Below, in pieces: positions 35,840 through 44,976 of a stretch of DNA of 64,000 nt; position 1 is the stretch's first letter; the number at the start of each line of letters is the position of its first letter. Source of the stretch: Persicobacter sp. CCB-QB2 (GTDB lineage: Bacteria; Bacteroidota; Bacteroidia; Cytophagales; Cyclobacteriaceae); NCBI RefSeq assembly GCF_001274635.1, contig NZ_LBGV01000001.1, positions 1,922,001 through 1,986,000 on the forward strand, in the 5' to 3' direction. Made by a program: the position numbers and the translations under genes. The notes under the pieces were generated by a model. That model was given only the letters and a program-made list of their open reading frames with translations, had not been told where the DNA came from and ran no database searches.

Positions 35840-37192
35840 CTAAAAAGACATGGCCCTCAAAGCCCCGGTATCCCGGAAACCTTTATTCCACCGGATCAAC
35901 ATCAATACGCCCCGCAACCATTCGTCCATGGCGAAGGCGAGCCAGCAACCGATTAGTCCCCAACCAAAACCTAATCCAAAAACATAAGAAAAAACAACGG
36001 CTACCCCCCACATGGAAGCCATCGCCAGATACATCGGATAGCGGACATCCCCTTTGGCCCGCAGGGCATTACCCATCACCAGATTAAAAGCACGGCCGGG
36101 CTCCATCAGGATGGAGAGCAATAAAATTTGCTTGGCCACTACCGTTATTTCTGGATCTTGCGTGAAGATGGCCAGTATAGGATCGGCAAAAATATAAACC
36201 ACTATGGCCGCCAAAAAGGAAATGCCAATGGCTATTTTCAAACTTTGAATCCCCTGCTGATAAGCACTTTTAAAGGCTTTACTTCCCATTTTATAACCCA
36301 CTAAAATCTGTGTCCCCTGCCCGATCGCAATGGCGGACAAGAAGATAAACATCACAATATTCGTGGCGTAAACCTTGGTAGTCAGGGCAGCAGTCCCCAT
36401 AAAAGTAATGATATAAGTCACCGCCATTTGGGTGGCGTCATAGGTCAAATGTTCTCCTGCCGAAGGTAAACCAATTCGCAATAATTCTTTTAAATATTTC
36501 GTTGGAGCGGTGATTTTGCTCCAGCGTTTTATCGGTCTTTTGAGCTTATATTGCAGATAAACCAGGCCCACGATCATCCCCAAAATCCGACTAAAGGTGG
36601 TTGAAAAAGCCACTCCCATCACGCCGTAAGAAGGCAGTCCCCAGGGCCCGAAAACTAAAATATAGTTTCCGATTACATTGATAATGTTCATGCCAAGGGT
36701 AATCATCATGGAATCCTTGGTAAAGCCATGAGCGCGCAGTGAAGCACTAACCGTCATGACCAGCGCCTGTACCACCAGGAAGCCACCTACCCATTGCGTA
36801 TATTGAGCCGCCTGCTCTAGCACAGCTGCTTCCAGGTTCATCCATTGCATGATCTGCCAACCCAAAAGTCCCATCACCAGACTGATGATCAGTCCGAATA
36901 ATCCATTTGCCCAAAAAGAAACCGTAATGATATCACGTGCTTTTTCCTCCCGCTGAGCACCCAGGGCATTCGCCACCAATATAGCAGTACCCGTCGTCAC
37001 GAAGCCGAACATGATCACCAGCAGGTTCAACACCTGATTCGATACCCCCACCGCCGCCACTGCATCATCGGCATACTGGCTCAGCATCAGGGTATCGGCA
37101 TTTCCCATCATGATGAACAATAAAATCTCCAAAAAAAGCGGCCAGGTGATTTTCCACAAACCGGCTTGCTGATTTGAATTTGATTTCCCCAT
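35840..37192 (-). CDS. MATE family multidrug/sodium antiporter
   Basis: A 450-residue protein with about twelve hydrophobic segments in two homologous halves, typical of MATE exporters (NorM/DinF group). Conserved features include ADTLMLSQYADDAVAAVGVS near the N-terminus and GIGLPSAGEH-like LRIGLPSAGEHLTYDATQMA at the start of the second half. It expels cationic drugs or metabolites in exchange for Na+ or H+. It has its own promoter 23 bases before the ATG. The AraC-GyrI gene downstream may be a functional partner. Confidence 0.93.
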   Translation of the reverse strand: MGKSNSNQQAGLWKITWPLFLEILLFIMMGNADTLMLSQYADDAVAAVGVSNQVLNLLVIMFGFVTTGTAILVANALGAQREEKARDIITVSFWANGLFGLIISLVMGLLGWQIMQWMNLEAAVLEQAAQYTQWVGGFLVVQALVMTVSASLRAHGFTKDSMMITLGMNIINVIGNYILVFGPWGLPSYGVMGVAFSTTFSRILGMIVGLVYLQYKLKRPIKRWSKITAPTKYLKELLRIGLPSAGEHLTYDATQMAVTYIITFMGTAALTTKVYATNIVMFIFLSAIAIGQGTQILVGYKMGSKAFKSAYQQGIQSLKIAIGISFLAAIVVYIFADPILAIFTQDPEITVVAKQILLLSILMEPGRAFNLVMGNALRAKGDVRYPMYLAMASMWGVAVVFSYVFGLGFGWGLIGCWLAFAMDEWLRGVLMLIRWNKGFRDTGALRAMSF

Positions 37193-37214
37193 TTTATTCT
37201 ATTCCTAATATCCG

Positions 37215-37222
37215 CAAAGATA
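37215..37222 (-). promoter_or_regulatory. Promoter -7 element of the MATE gene
   Basis: TATCTTTG on the minus strand (TAnnTTTG), 23 bases upstream of the start codon. Confidence 0.65.
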
Positions 37223-37481
37223 TCATTATCAACCATTGTACAGTGCCTTTGGCTTTGAATTATCTCCCTTTTTCACTGCAAGCGATTGTGTCTCTTCAAA
37301 ACCCAGGAGAGAGGGATTAACCTAAATATCGTGCCAAAAGTGGTAACAATTGAGCACGGTTGGCCAAGGAAAGTGGAAAGAAGAATCATTAAAATTGCAT
37401 TTTCCGCTTCTCGGAAGGCTCCGATCCATTTTACCAATTCAAAATATTATTTTATTAATAATAATTGATACCTTATATTTT

Positions 37482-37760
37482 ATGGACAAAAATTACATTT
37501 ACAAAACCGTAAATCTGGACTTTGAGAAATGGCATGAAATACTCCTTGACCCAGTCCTATTAGCAGCCTTTAGTGACCGGCTGACTCACAAACCTCATTT
37601 GATCAATATGGAAGGGGAGTCTTATCGATTAAGAGAGACAATGAATCTTATGCAACAGGAATATTTTATTGAAAACAACCATGGGCTTTTAGCCTATTTA
37701 TTTTACTTTTAATGGTACCCTTTTCGATTGGAAGGGTGGTACCCATTTGGTTGGAGATTA
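37482..37760 (+). mobile_element. IS21-family remnant: IstB C-terminus plus right-end repeats
   Basis: A 76-residue frame (ATG 37482, stop 37710-37712) contains VNLDFEKWHEILLDP, AFSDRLTHKPHLINMEGESY and RLRETMN, which matches the C-terminal end of IstB, the AAA+ helper ATPase of IS21 elements. The Walker motifs and all of IstA are missing. Right after the stop, two direct repeats start TGGTACCC at 37713 and 37737 (24 bases apart; TGGTACCCTTTTCGATTGGA and TGGTACCCATTTGGTTGGA), as expected for the multiple terminal repeats of IS21. So this is the right end of a largely deleted element, and it is not mobile. Confidence 0.75.
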
Positions 37761-37849
37761 CACGGAACAGGATAATATTAAATTTAAATCTCATTGTTCC
37801 CTCTATACGGAAATTCTAGCTTTGTAAATAAAAAATCAGTTTGAGCGAA

Positions 37850-38476
37850 ATGGAATTCGATATTACTGAACATATTGTGAATAAGGAAAGGGTAAAGAAA
37901 AAGAAAAAAGCAGAACGGGCTTATTACCTTATTTTATTATTCCCAGTTCTTAACCTTTTTGGACTGGGAGAAAAAATCGCACAACTCATTGGAGATGACT
38001 TGTTTGTGATTTTCATTTTCTCAATCATGTTTTACTTTGTCTATTGGATGATTAAAGTACCTCGTGTTTTTATGAAAGGGCAGGCATATAACGTAACTCA
38101 GCCAGTTGTCTCAGGTAAAATAAAATTTTCAGAGGAGGGCTATTCCGTCAATGACGTTTTTACACCCTTTGATAAGCACACAGATCAGATCAAGTTTTAT
38201 GTGGAAGGGTACAAGAACAAAAATCTTTTCATTGATGGAAGTCAAAACACTTTTGAAGTTAAAGGTGCTAAAAACTTCTCCTGTACTTTTCAAATAAACC
38301 GCATGAAGGAGGAAATTGGACTTACCGAACTGTTTTTGGCTTATTATGAAAATGGATATCAACTCCACGAAAGCGCTTATGGAAAAGTGGGCCGTACTTA
38401 TTTACTAAAAGGAGATATGAGCTATCAGGAAATTCAGGTGATTAAACACCGGCACAAATTAACAAAGTGGGTATAA
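37850..38476 (+). CDS. Unrecognised membrane protein with cytoplasmic C-terminal domain, 208 aa
   Basis: Starts at ATG 37850 (a TTG nine bases upstream is also in frame). The N-terminus is charged (KERVKKKKKAERAYY), then two hydrophobic helices at about 25-43 and 50-68, then a soluble domain of about 135 residues rich in beta-type sequence. It looks like a YcxB-type or PH-like small membrane protein, but I cannot assign a family. It follows the IS21 remnant and precedes an R1 copy; no operon is evident. Confidence 0.65.
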   Translation: MEFDITEHIVNKERVKKKKKAERAYYLILLFPVLNLFGLGEKIAQLIGDDLFVIFIFSIMFYFVYWMIKVPRVFMKGQAYNVTQPVVSGKIKFSEEGYSVNDVFTPFDKHTDQIKFYVEGYKNKNLFIDGSQNTFEVKGAKNFSCTFQINRMKEEIGLTELFLAYYENGYQLHESAYGKVGRTYLLKGDMSYQEIQVIKHRHKLTKWV

Positions 38477-38563
38477 ACTAATAGGGATAACAAACCACCA
38501 GGCTCACACCCCCTACCCAATGGATTTATTTCTATCTCCATACGAGTATTATCCCTGATTTTT

Positions 38564-38695
38564 TAGTAGCCCAAATTTGAGTGAGCTCACTTTCTCCCCT
38601 TTCATCTGCTTTGTTAAAGAAGTGAAGTGGGACAAATCCCTTCATTTTCCCGCCTAGCAGCTAAACGAGATTTATGCAGGAAGAATCATGTTTAA
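38564..38695 (+). repeat. R1 dispersed repeat, partial forward copy
   Basis: Core motifs 'agcccaaatttgagtgagct', 'tcatctgctttgttaaagaa' and 'cgcctagcagctaaacgaga' are present; the TTAACCC end is missing. Confidence 0.72.
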
Positions 38696-38895
38696 GGAAT
38701 AGCCCCAATCAAAAATCAGTTCAGGGAATTTGACTCGGATAAAGGATAGTTTATTGGGGTTTTATCCGCAAAACTAAAAAAGGAAAGCAAGTCAAATGAT
38801 GGAGGATATCAAGATAAGACGATTATAAGGTCATTCTAATTGAATAAAGGTAAAAGGGGTTTGATCCTTGTGGAGCAATAGCCAAAAACAACTAG

Positions 38896-40371
38896 ATGAA
38901 ACCACTATTACCTTTTATTGCTTTTTGCATATTGCTGTTTTCCTGCCAGCAAGATATTATTCCGGACATCGAATCTGAGCAGATCGAGATTGAAATTGTA
39001 GGCAAAGATTTTATCCGCGGGCGTGAAGCGAAAATTCAGTTAGCCAACCTTCCGGAATTACAAAGCCTGAAAAGTGTTCGCTACCTTATGGATGAGCAAG
39101 AAATTGGCAGCAGTCAACAGGCCCCATTTCAAATCTCCTTCAACTCCAGAGTCATTCAAGATGGACTTAAAACATTAACGGTATTGGCTACGCCTCGAAA
39201 TGGGGATGCCGCCTTTGAAAAATCCTGGCAGGTACAGGTGGACAATGTAATTCTGCTTCCTGAAAACCCAAAAACGGATTGGAAACATTTTTATTATTGG
39301 GCAGTGGATCATGAAGGTCATATTTTAACAGAAGCGATAGACTTTTGCGATCCGAATAATGAACAGGAGGTGCTCTACGCTCCGGATGATTCGCCGGAAC
39401 AAAACATCCTGATTGCTCATGCAAGCCAGGCAGATGCGAATGATCGGTACGATTTGACCTATAACCCAAGAACCGTGAAGTTTGAATCTCCGGAGCCTAT
39501 AATTTCTCCAACTGCAATACAAAGCAAGTATATTCTTAAAGTAGTGGCCAAATTACCTTACAAAGAGGGAATACCACCCGAAAAGCATCATTTTTGGGTA
39601 GATTCAGCCTATGATTTTGAAAATCAACAAGTAGAGTTCAAATCAGAGTATGCGCTATTCACTTTTGACCTTCATTGGCATTTCCTAGATGACTTTGTTT
39701 TACGGCTTAACATCCACCGTGACATTGAAGGTAGCGGAAAATTATTTGATGACTACTGGAGTATTCCCATGGGGAAGGAGAATACAGCAATAGATGCCAG
39801 AGGCATCAACCCAACACCTGCTTCGGAGGTCACCTTTAAATCTCCCTATGCCATCTCGCAAATTGGTCAAACTGATATTTCCCGAACCCCAATGAATCCT
39901 AATCGCCTCCTTTGGAGAAGTAAGGAGGAGGATATTTATGAGGCAAATTTCTTTATTGGGAATACGAGTGAGCACCTTACTACTAATATCAGAACAAAAG
40001 CAAATATAGTTTATGCGCTTAGAAACCATATACTTACCAATTTGCCTACCTATCAACCAGAAGTCAAATATGAGATTTCAGATGAAGCGATAAAACTCAG
40101 TACGAGCGGAGATCAGGTGGATATAATAACGTATACCGCTATTTGCCCTGAAACAAGGAATTTTCTTGGGATTACCAATTTTCATTTTGATCGGGAAACA
40201 GTATTTCAGCTACAACTTCCAGAAAATGTGAACCCTGATTTTGCGACAGTTTTCACCGGAGGCAAAGATTTTTTTATTGACCTGAGTCAGTATTTGCATG
40301 AGGATGCACAAGAAATTGATGGGGTTATGCATTGGAATAGAGCACAAGTAATCTATTACGTTCCAATGTAA
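38896..40371 (+). CDS. Large lipoprotein with Ig-like N-terminus, unknown function
   Basis: A 491-residue lipoprotein: signal MKPLLPFIAFCILLFSC (Cys 17). Residues about 30-115 look like a bacterial Ig-like domain (VRYLMDEQEIGSSQQAPFQI, then DGLKTLTVLATPRNGD). The remainder is beta-rich with many aromatic residues and no motif I recognise. It is monocistronic, preceded by an R1 copy and followed by the GC-rich island. A surface adhesion or polymer-binding role would fit but is not shown. Confidence 0.75.
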   Translation: MKPLLPFIAFCILLFSCQQDIIPDIESEQIEIEIVGKDFIRGREAKIQLANLPELQSLKSVRYLMDEQEIGSSQQAPFQISFNSRVIQDGLKTLTVLATPRNGDAAFEKSWQVQVDNVILLPENPKTDWKHFYYWAVDHEGHILTEAIDFCDPNNEQEVLYAPDDSPEQNILIAHASQADANDRYDLTYNPRTVKFESPEPIISPTAIQSKYILKVVAKLPYKEGIPPEKHHFWVDSAYDFENQQVEFKSEYALFTFDLHWHFLDDFVLRLNIHRDIEGSGKLFDDYWSIPMGKENTAIDARGINPTPASEVTFKSPYAISQIGQTDISRTPMNPNRLLWRSKEEDIYEANFFIGNTSEHLTTNIRTKANIVYALRNHILTNLPTYQPEVKYEISDEAIKLSTSGDQVDIITYTAICPETRNFLGITNFHFDRETVFQLQLPENVNPDFATVFTGGKDFFIDLSQYLHEDAQEIDGVMHWNRAQVIYYVPM

Positions 40372-40469
40372 TGGTTGCTTGCGCGGTCTTTTTTTTCCTT
40401 AATTATCTTGACCTACATCGGAATATTTTTTTGTCTTGAACGAAGGAAATATTTTGCAAAAGGCAGGAC

Positions 40470-40650
40470 GTGAAAGCCCTCCACAGGCCGGTGCAGATAA
40501 AGGGCGGGCCAGCGATGAAGGCAGCGGCAGCGCCGGTTGTTTGAGCTCCTTTGGGCAGGAGATGCATTTAGATATCCATCCCTGATCGCCTGCCCAAAGA
40601 GCGAGTGCCGCCAGCGCGGTGGGCGGCCAGCCCAGGCCCAAAAAAAAAAT
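40470..40650. other. GC-rich island with a long inverted repeat
   Basis: About 180 bases far richer in G and C than the neighbourhood ('cggcagcgccggttgtttga', 'gccgccagcgcggtgggcgg'). CTTTGGGCAG and CTGCCCAAAG face each other about 30 bases apart (near 40548 and 40590), so a large stem-loop can form. An 80-residue minus-strand frame crosses it but looks like a by-product of composition. No other copy is visible in the window. Confidence 0.6.
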
Positions 40651-40665
40651 GGAGAGGGGGGCTGT

Positions 40666-41307
40666 TTAAAAGCCTCCGAACTTCAATCCAAGGCTGTACT
40701 GAAAATTATTCAGGGCGTTGGAAGAAGTGGAGATGAGCGCAAAATTGGTGGCCATCATATAGGAGACGCCCAGATTGATCCGAAAGAAAGATGCCACATT
40801 AATTTCTACTGCTGCCCCAGGCCGGAAATACCAAAAGGTGGACTGATCGTAGATTTCGCCGTGATGATAGAAATAATCATCACTCAGGAAATCTGACAGA
40901 TAACCTGCCCAGCCGGCACCGGCAGAAAGCGGAAAAGTAGCATGCACTACATTGTTGGAAAAAATGACGGGCTCCAGGAGTAAACCACCATATCCACCAG
41001 CCAGGCGGGCATCCTGTTCTCCTCTGAAGAATCCCTCCCGGACATCCACCCGGTACACTTCTGAGGGGATAAAGCCCTGCATGTCGAGGCCAATGCCCAG
41101 GGCGCGGTTAATCACCCAGGCCCCTCGAAGGCCGGCCATGGGTAAGAATTTACCGTTGAAGGTCGTTCCATGGAACATGACGGCTCCATAGCCACCATTG
41201 TGAAAATTATTGCCTGCTAAAGTTTTAGGAGCATCCTCCACAAAGGCCTCTGCCAGGCCATTCAGAGAGAACAAAATCGCCAGGGTAAAAAGTAAAAGCT
41301 GTTTCAT
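40666..41307 (-). CDS. Outer-membrane beta-barrel-like protein, 213 aa
   Basis: Starts at MKQLLLFTLAILFSLNGLAEA (ATG 41307), a clear signal peptide; a longer upstream frame is not needed. The mature protein alternates hydrophobic and polar residues with many Gly/Tyr/Phe and ends in FQYSLGLKFGGF, a C-terminal aromatic typical of outer-membrane barrels. I cannot name a family beyond 'OmpA-like/OMP beta-barrel'. The stop is next to the GC-rich island. Confidence 0.72.
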   Translation of the reverse strand: MKQLLLFTLAILFSLNGLAEAFVEDAPKTLAGNNFHNGGYGAVMFHGTTFNGKFLPMAGLRGAWVINRALGIGLDMQGFIPSEVYRVDVREGFFRGEQDARLAGGYGGLLLEPVIFSNNVVHATFPLSAGAGWAGYLSDFLSDDYFYHHGEIYDQSTFWYFRPGAAVEINVASFFRINLGVSYMMATNFALISTSSNALNNFQYSLGLKFGGF

Positions 41308-41381
41308 ATCGTTTATATTATCCGGTTTCACTATTAAGATAAGCCAAAACGATTTCACCCCTACTCCCTCTGTAAAAAAAA

Positions 41382-42320
41382 TTAAAGCGGTTTTCGACCG
41401 GCAGTATCTAACTCATCTATAAAGACATCCATCACCCCATCTTCCGCTCTGGAATACATTTTTTCAAACTTCCGGCCATAAAGAAAGTCGGATTCATTAT
41501 AGGACATGCGCTGCTGCACGGTTTGCCCATAAGCTTCATCAAAGCCTTTGACCAGGATCACCACTTCAAATGGCTTTTTCCAATCTTCTTTAGAAAAATG
41601 ATAGAAGGGGCTCTCTTCATCTATTTCATGCACAATGGTCCAGTTGTAAGGGAAGAACATGATTTCATTTCGTTCCAGCGGCAATTCCTGGAAATTACTA
41701 TGATAGGTACCATCGGCCATTTTTTTCTCCATTCGGGAAGCCACGCGGATGTTCACTTCGGTCATGGAATGGCGGCGGTTATTGACAAACCGGAACATAA
41801 GGGCCTTACTATCCTTTTTATAGGGCGCGAGGATGATATTTTTGGAAAAGCGTAAGCTCGCCCGGGGCTGAGAAAAACGGGCAAAAAACAAGGCAGTCGC
41901 CATGGCCACGAACAATAAGCCAATGAGGGAATCCATGGTGGCGAAAATATTAGCCCAATGCCCCAGCGGAGTGATGCCTCCATAGCCCACCGTGGAAAAG
42001 GTCTGGAAACTGAAATAAAGGTAAAACAGAAATTCGTTAAAAGGATCTGTAGCGGTGATCCCTGAGAAGTGCTGGGGCCCGATTAAAAAGAAAATGCCGG
42101 CAAAGAAAAAGTTGATGGCCATCATGGTCAGGCCTGTCCATAGGAAAAACTTCCTCCAGGAATAAGACAAAAGTTGCTGATAAAGGCTAATTTCCCTAAA
42201 GCCCTGGTAGCGGACATTGAAGGATCCGTCATCGTTGATTACTCTGGTGGCCCGATTGCGAGAATCCAGGGCAAAACCCAGATCTTTTTCTAATGCTTTA
42301 GACTTGGCTTCTTCTGTCAT
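41382..42320 (-). CDS. KirBac-type inward-rectifier potassium channel
   Basis: A 312-residue channel started at MTEEAKSKALEKD (ATG 42320). The upstream part of the open frame overlaps the terminator of the preceding gene, so it is not used. Two transmembrane helices (about 58-80 and 125-147) flank a pore helix and the selectivity filter TVGYG at 110-114 (SFQTFSTVGYGGITPLG). A cytoplasmic immunoglobulin-like Kir domain follows (about 155-300; RFVNNRRHSMTEVNIRV, LPLERNEIMFFPYNWTIVHE). It conducts K+ across the inner membrane. Confidence 0.93.
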   Translation of the reverse strand: MTEEAKSKALEKDLGFALDSRNRATRVINDDGSFNVRYQGFREISLYQQLLSYSWRKFFLWTGLTMMAINFFFAGIFFLIGPQHFSGITATDPFNEFLFYLYFSFQTFSTVGYGGITPLGHWANIFATMDSLIGLLFVAMATALFFARFSQPRASLRFSKNIILAPYKKDSKALMFRFVNNRRHSMTEVNIRVASRMEKKMADGTYHSNFQELPLERNEIMFFPYNWTIVHEIDEESPFYHFSKEDWKKPFEVVILVKGFDEAYGQTVQQRMSYNESDFLYGRKFEKMYSRAEDGVMDVFIDELDTAGRKPL

Positions 42321-42335
42321 AAATAGTTGAGGCAA

Positions 42336-42360
42336 TAAAAAAGGGGAAGCTGCCTCCCCC
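42336..42360 (-). terminator. Intrinsic terminator between the 178-aa gene and the KirBac gene
   Basis: Minus-strand GGGGAGGCAGCTTCCCC stem followed by TTTTTTATT. It lies just before the KirBac ATG and fixes that start at 42320. Confidence 0.82.
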
Positions 42361-42391
42361 AATATTTTTCAAGGAGTTTCAAACTCCAAAA

Positions 42392-42928
42392 TTAGTATTT
42401 TCTGTTGATTATTTCCGCCATGATCACAGCATCTTTTAATCCGCCTTTTGATCTCAGGCGTTTGCCATATTTACTAGCAGATTTTTTCTTTTTGGGCATC
42501 CGGAAGGCGCCTAACCTTTCCTTATCAGCATTTTCTACAGATTTCATAAGGCTTTCCGAAGACTTTCTTGTTTCGCTCAGAGGTTCATCTGCCGGCTGCT
42601 TCACCTCATAAGCAGGACTCAGGGATTCAGCCTCTGGTTGGGCTTCTTCCCGAAAAGGAGAGGAATACGTTCTTACCGGTAGCTCTTCCTCTTCTTCCAA
42701 TATTTGCTCCTGCTCCTGTTTTTTTACTGGCTGCCCGGAAAGCTGCGCCAGAATTTCTTCAAAACTTAAGGGGGGCTCATTGGGATTTTGCGCTTCCGAT
42801 CCGGATGGTGGATACTCGTCTTCAAATGGAAGCTCTTCCTGCTTTTTCTTCTTTTTGGGCTTGAAGATCGCCCAAAGAATAGCCAGAACGATGTATATTA
42901 TATATATTAAATTATCTTCCATATCCAC
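42392..42928 (-). CDS. Membrane-anchored acidic protein, 178 aa
   Basis: One N-terminal membrane helix (about 6-22, LIYIIYIVLAILWAIFK) is followed by a lysine cluster and a long low-complexity region rich in Glu, Pro and Ser, ending in a basic segment (KKKKSASKYGKRLRSKGG). The N-terminal helix faces outward and the bulk is cytoplasmic by the positive-inside rule. This architecture is common for Bacteroidota hypothetical proteins. Function unknown. It precedes the KirBac gene with a terminator between. Confidence 0.75.
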   Translation of the reverse strand: MDMEDNLIYIIYIVLAILWAIFKPKKKKKQEELPFEDEYPPSGSEAQNPNEPPLSFEEILAQLSGQPVKKQEQEQILEEEEELPVRTYSSPFREEAQPEAESLSPAYEVKQPADEPLSETRKSSESLMKSVENADKERLGAFRMPKKKKSASKYGKRLRSKGGLKDAVIMAEIINRKY

Positions 42929-43000
42929 TGATTAAGTCTTAAAAGCTAAAGTAAGGGATATTTATTCATTTTACCAATGATTGAGCCCGATTAGCATTCT

Positions 43001-43218
43001 GATGCCGAATTATTCACCGCTATATTTAGTATACTATGATAAAGGATTCACAACCTGCTTATTGTGGTTAGTATCACTAATCTTTTTATAGCCCCAATTA
43101 GGGTAAGCTTGCTCCCACCTCTTTTTGCTGCCGCTTTGGAAAAACTCCAAATAGGAAAAATCCCTTCCTTTTTCCCTTCTTACAGCTATAGAAGGATTAA
43201 AGCATCCATCATTCATAT
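43001..43218 (+). repeat. R1 dispersed repeat, forward copy
   Basis: 'gccgaattattcaccgctat' at the left end, then 'ccccaattagggtaagcttg' and 'cttacagctatagaaggatt'. It is immediately followed by an R2 copy. Confidence 0.75.
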
Positions 43219-43223
43219 TTAGC

Positions 43224-43361
43224 GCGTGTTTAAAGCCTAAATTCGAAGCTAAAATTTGAAGAATTGCAGTAGCGATACCCGATTATTTTGGGAGATCAAC
43301 ATCCCTATTGTGGTTAAATTACTCGAATTTGCAGCCGGATGGTATGCTTTTAAACACAGGC
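43224..43361 (+). repeat. R2 dispersed repeat, copy 3
   Basis: Ends GCGTGTTTAAAGC and GCTTTTAAACAC; interior 'gcagtagcgatacccgatta' as in other R2 copies. Confidence 0.78.
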
Positions 43362-43584
43362 TTAACTTCATATGAAAAATTCAACTTTTATTTACAATCC
43401 AATATATAAGTATACCATTGTAGATATCAATAACTGTTTCGTTTAATGAACAATACAGATCCAGATATTAAAATTTAGATTTTTGTGTAAAAAACTAATT
43501 AAAATTACACACCAACCTAACGCCGACTTAATTCACAATACCTACTTCTCTCCTTACCTTCGCAATTCAATCTATCTTTACAAA

Positions 43585-44532
43585 ATGAAAAGAATTCTAT
43601 TTATCATGTTAATGTTCATGGGCTTAAATGCTTATGCACAAAAACAAATGTATGTACAGTCCGGGAATGGACTGAATTTAAGATCAGCACCTTCTACCTC
43701 CGGCGAGGTGATTACTTCTATTCCTTACAGCGAAAAGGTACATGTGATCTCCAGAACAAATGATGAATGGGTAGAGGTAAAATACAAAGGCAACACAGGC
43801 TACATCTCTTCTAAATATATTGACGAGAATAAACCTAAAAAGCAGAATAACAACTCGTCCAAGAGCAACAAGAATAACGCTAAAGGGAATAAATCCAACA
43901 ACGGCTCGAATTCTTCAAAATCCTCAAGCAACAACTCGTCCAACAACAGTAGCTCCTCTGGTGGCTCATCTTCCCGATCAAATTCACAAGTTTACGCTAA
44001 TGAATATGACTGGGGAATTGGACTTCGAATAGGAGATCCATTTGGATTAACCGTTAAGAAATACTTAGCGCGTGGCAGAGCTTTCGAAATCAATTTGGGA
44101 GGCACCCATCAGTGGGGCTATAGCTACCAAAGCCAATTCTACAAAAGAGATCGTTTTTATCGTCAGGATTATGAGTACAGAGGCTCCGTACCTACCTCTT
44201 CTGTATCTCTTCAGGGTCACTATTTATTCTCTACTCAGCTGGGAGATGTACAGGGCTTGCGTCTGTACTATGGATTTGGTGCACAATTCCGTTTCCTAAC
44301 CCGTGAATATCGTTTCCGCGAGCGCATCTATACTAACGGACGTGACCGCTGGGTAGATGCTCGCGACCGCATCACCCGGGTTGAATTTGGTTTAGATGGC
44401 GTAGTGGGATTAGAATATACCCTTCCTACAGCTCCGGTTTCCTTCTTTACCGAATTTGATATGATGATTCAGTTTGTGGCTCCAAGTCGTGTGATTCCAC
44501 AATTTGGTATTGGCGCGAGATTCAACTTCTAA
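43585..44532 (+). CDS. SH3b-domain outer-membrane protein with Asn/Ser linker
   Basis: From ATG 43585 (MKRILFIMLMFMGLNAYAQ, a signal peptide) a 315-residue protein. A bacterial SH3 domain follows (about 22-80: GNGLNLRSAPSTSGEVITSI, WVEVKYKGNTGYISSKYI). Then comes a low-complexity linker of about 50 residues made almost only of Asn, Ser, Lys and Gly, and then a beta-barrel-like domain to the C-terminal FGIGARFNF. SH3b domains usually bind peptidoglycan or periplasmic ligands, so this could tether an outer-membrane barrel to the cell wall; that is inference. A strong terminator follows. Confidence 0.85.
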   Translation: MKRILFIMLMFMGLNAYAQKQMYVQSGNGLNLRSAPSTSGEVITSIPYSEKVHVISRTNDEWVEVKYKGNTGYISSKYIDENKPKKQNNNSSKSNKNNAKGNKSNNGSNSSKSSSNNSSNNSSSSGGSSSRSNSQVYANEYDWGIGLRIGDPFGLTVKKYLARGRAFEINLGGTHQWGYSYQSQFYKRDRFYRQDYEYRGSVPTSSVSLQGHYLFSTQLGDVQGLRLYYGFGAQFRFLTREYRFRERIYTNGRDRWVDARDRITRVEFGLDGVVGLEYTLPTAPVSFFTEFDMMIQFVAPSRVIPQFGIGARFNF

Positions 44533-44554
44533 GCCCAGAATATCCTATTGAAAA

Positions 44555-44587
44555 AGCGAAGTCCATAATGGGCTTCGCTTTTTTTAT
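44555..44587 (+). terminator. Intrinsic terminator of the SH3b gene
   Basis: Stem AGCGAAG/CTTCGCT extended by CC/GG, then a run of eight T. Confidence 0.85.
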
Positions 44588-44614
44588 GCCCTTATGCTTA
44601 AGCCAGTTTACAAT

Positions 44615-44771
44615 GAGTTTAAAAGCCAAAATTCTCAGCGAAAATTTGAAGTATTGCAGAAACGAAACCCGATTATCTAGAAAGAATAGCATCGCTATTG
44701 TGGAGAAATTATTCAAAATCGCTATTAATAATTCGAATTTGCGGCCGGATGGTGAGCTATTAAACACGCTC
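44615..44771 (+). repeat. R2 dispersed repeat, copy 4
   Basis: 'gagtttaaaagccaaaattc' to 'gctattaaacacgctct'; the ends are slightly worn. It directly precedes an R1 copy in reverse orientation. Confidence 0.72.
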
Positions 44772-44772
44772 T

Positions 44773-44976
44773 CATCATGCTTAAACCCACGTTCAGCTGC
44801 CAGGCGGAAAAAATGAAGGAATTTTTCCTATTTCGCGTTTTTCCCAAAAGAAGCCAATGCATGAAGCAAGCAAGCTTATCCAAATTTGGGCTAAAAAAAC
44901 AAACACCACCGTAACTCCCTCAAAAAGAGACCCTTACTTTTTAACCAAAATTCTATCGATGAATAATTCGGCTTAA
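44773..44976 (-). repeat. R1 dispersed repeat, reverse copy
   Basis: 'cagctgccaggcggaaaaaa' at the left and 'gatgaataattcggcttaaa' at the right; the core 'aagcttatccaaatttgggc' is intact. Confidence 0.78.

Noticed and set aside
40399..40641. 80-residue minus-strand frame rich in Ala, Leu and Pro
   Set aside because: It coincides with the GC-rich island and is best explained by its composition. There is no signal, domain or promoter.
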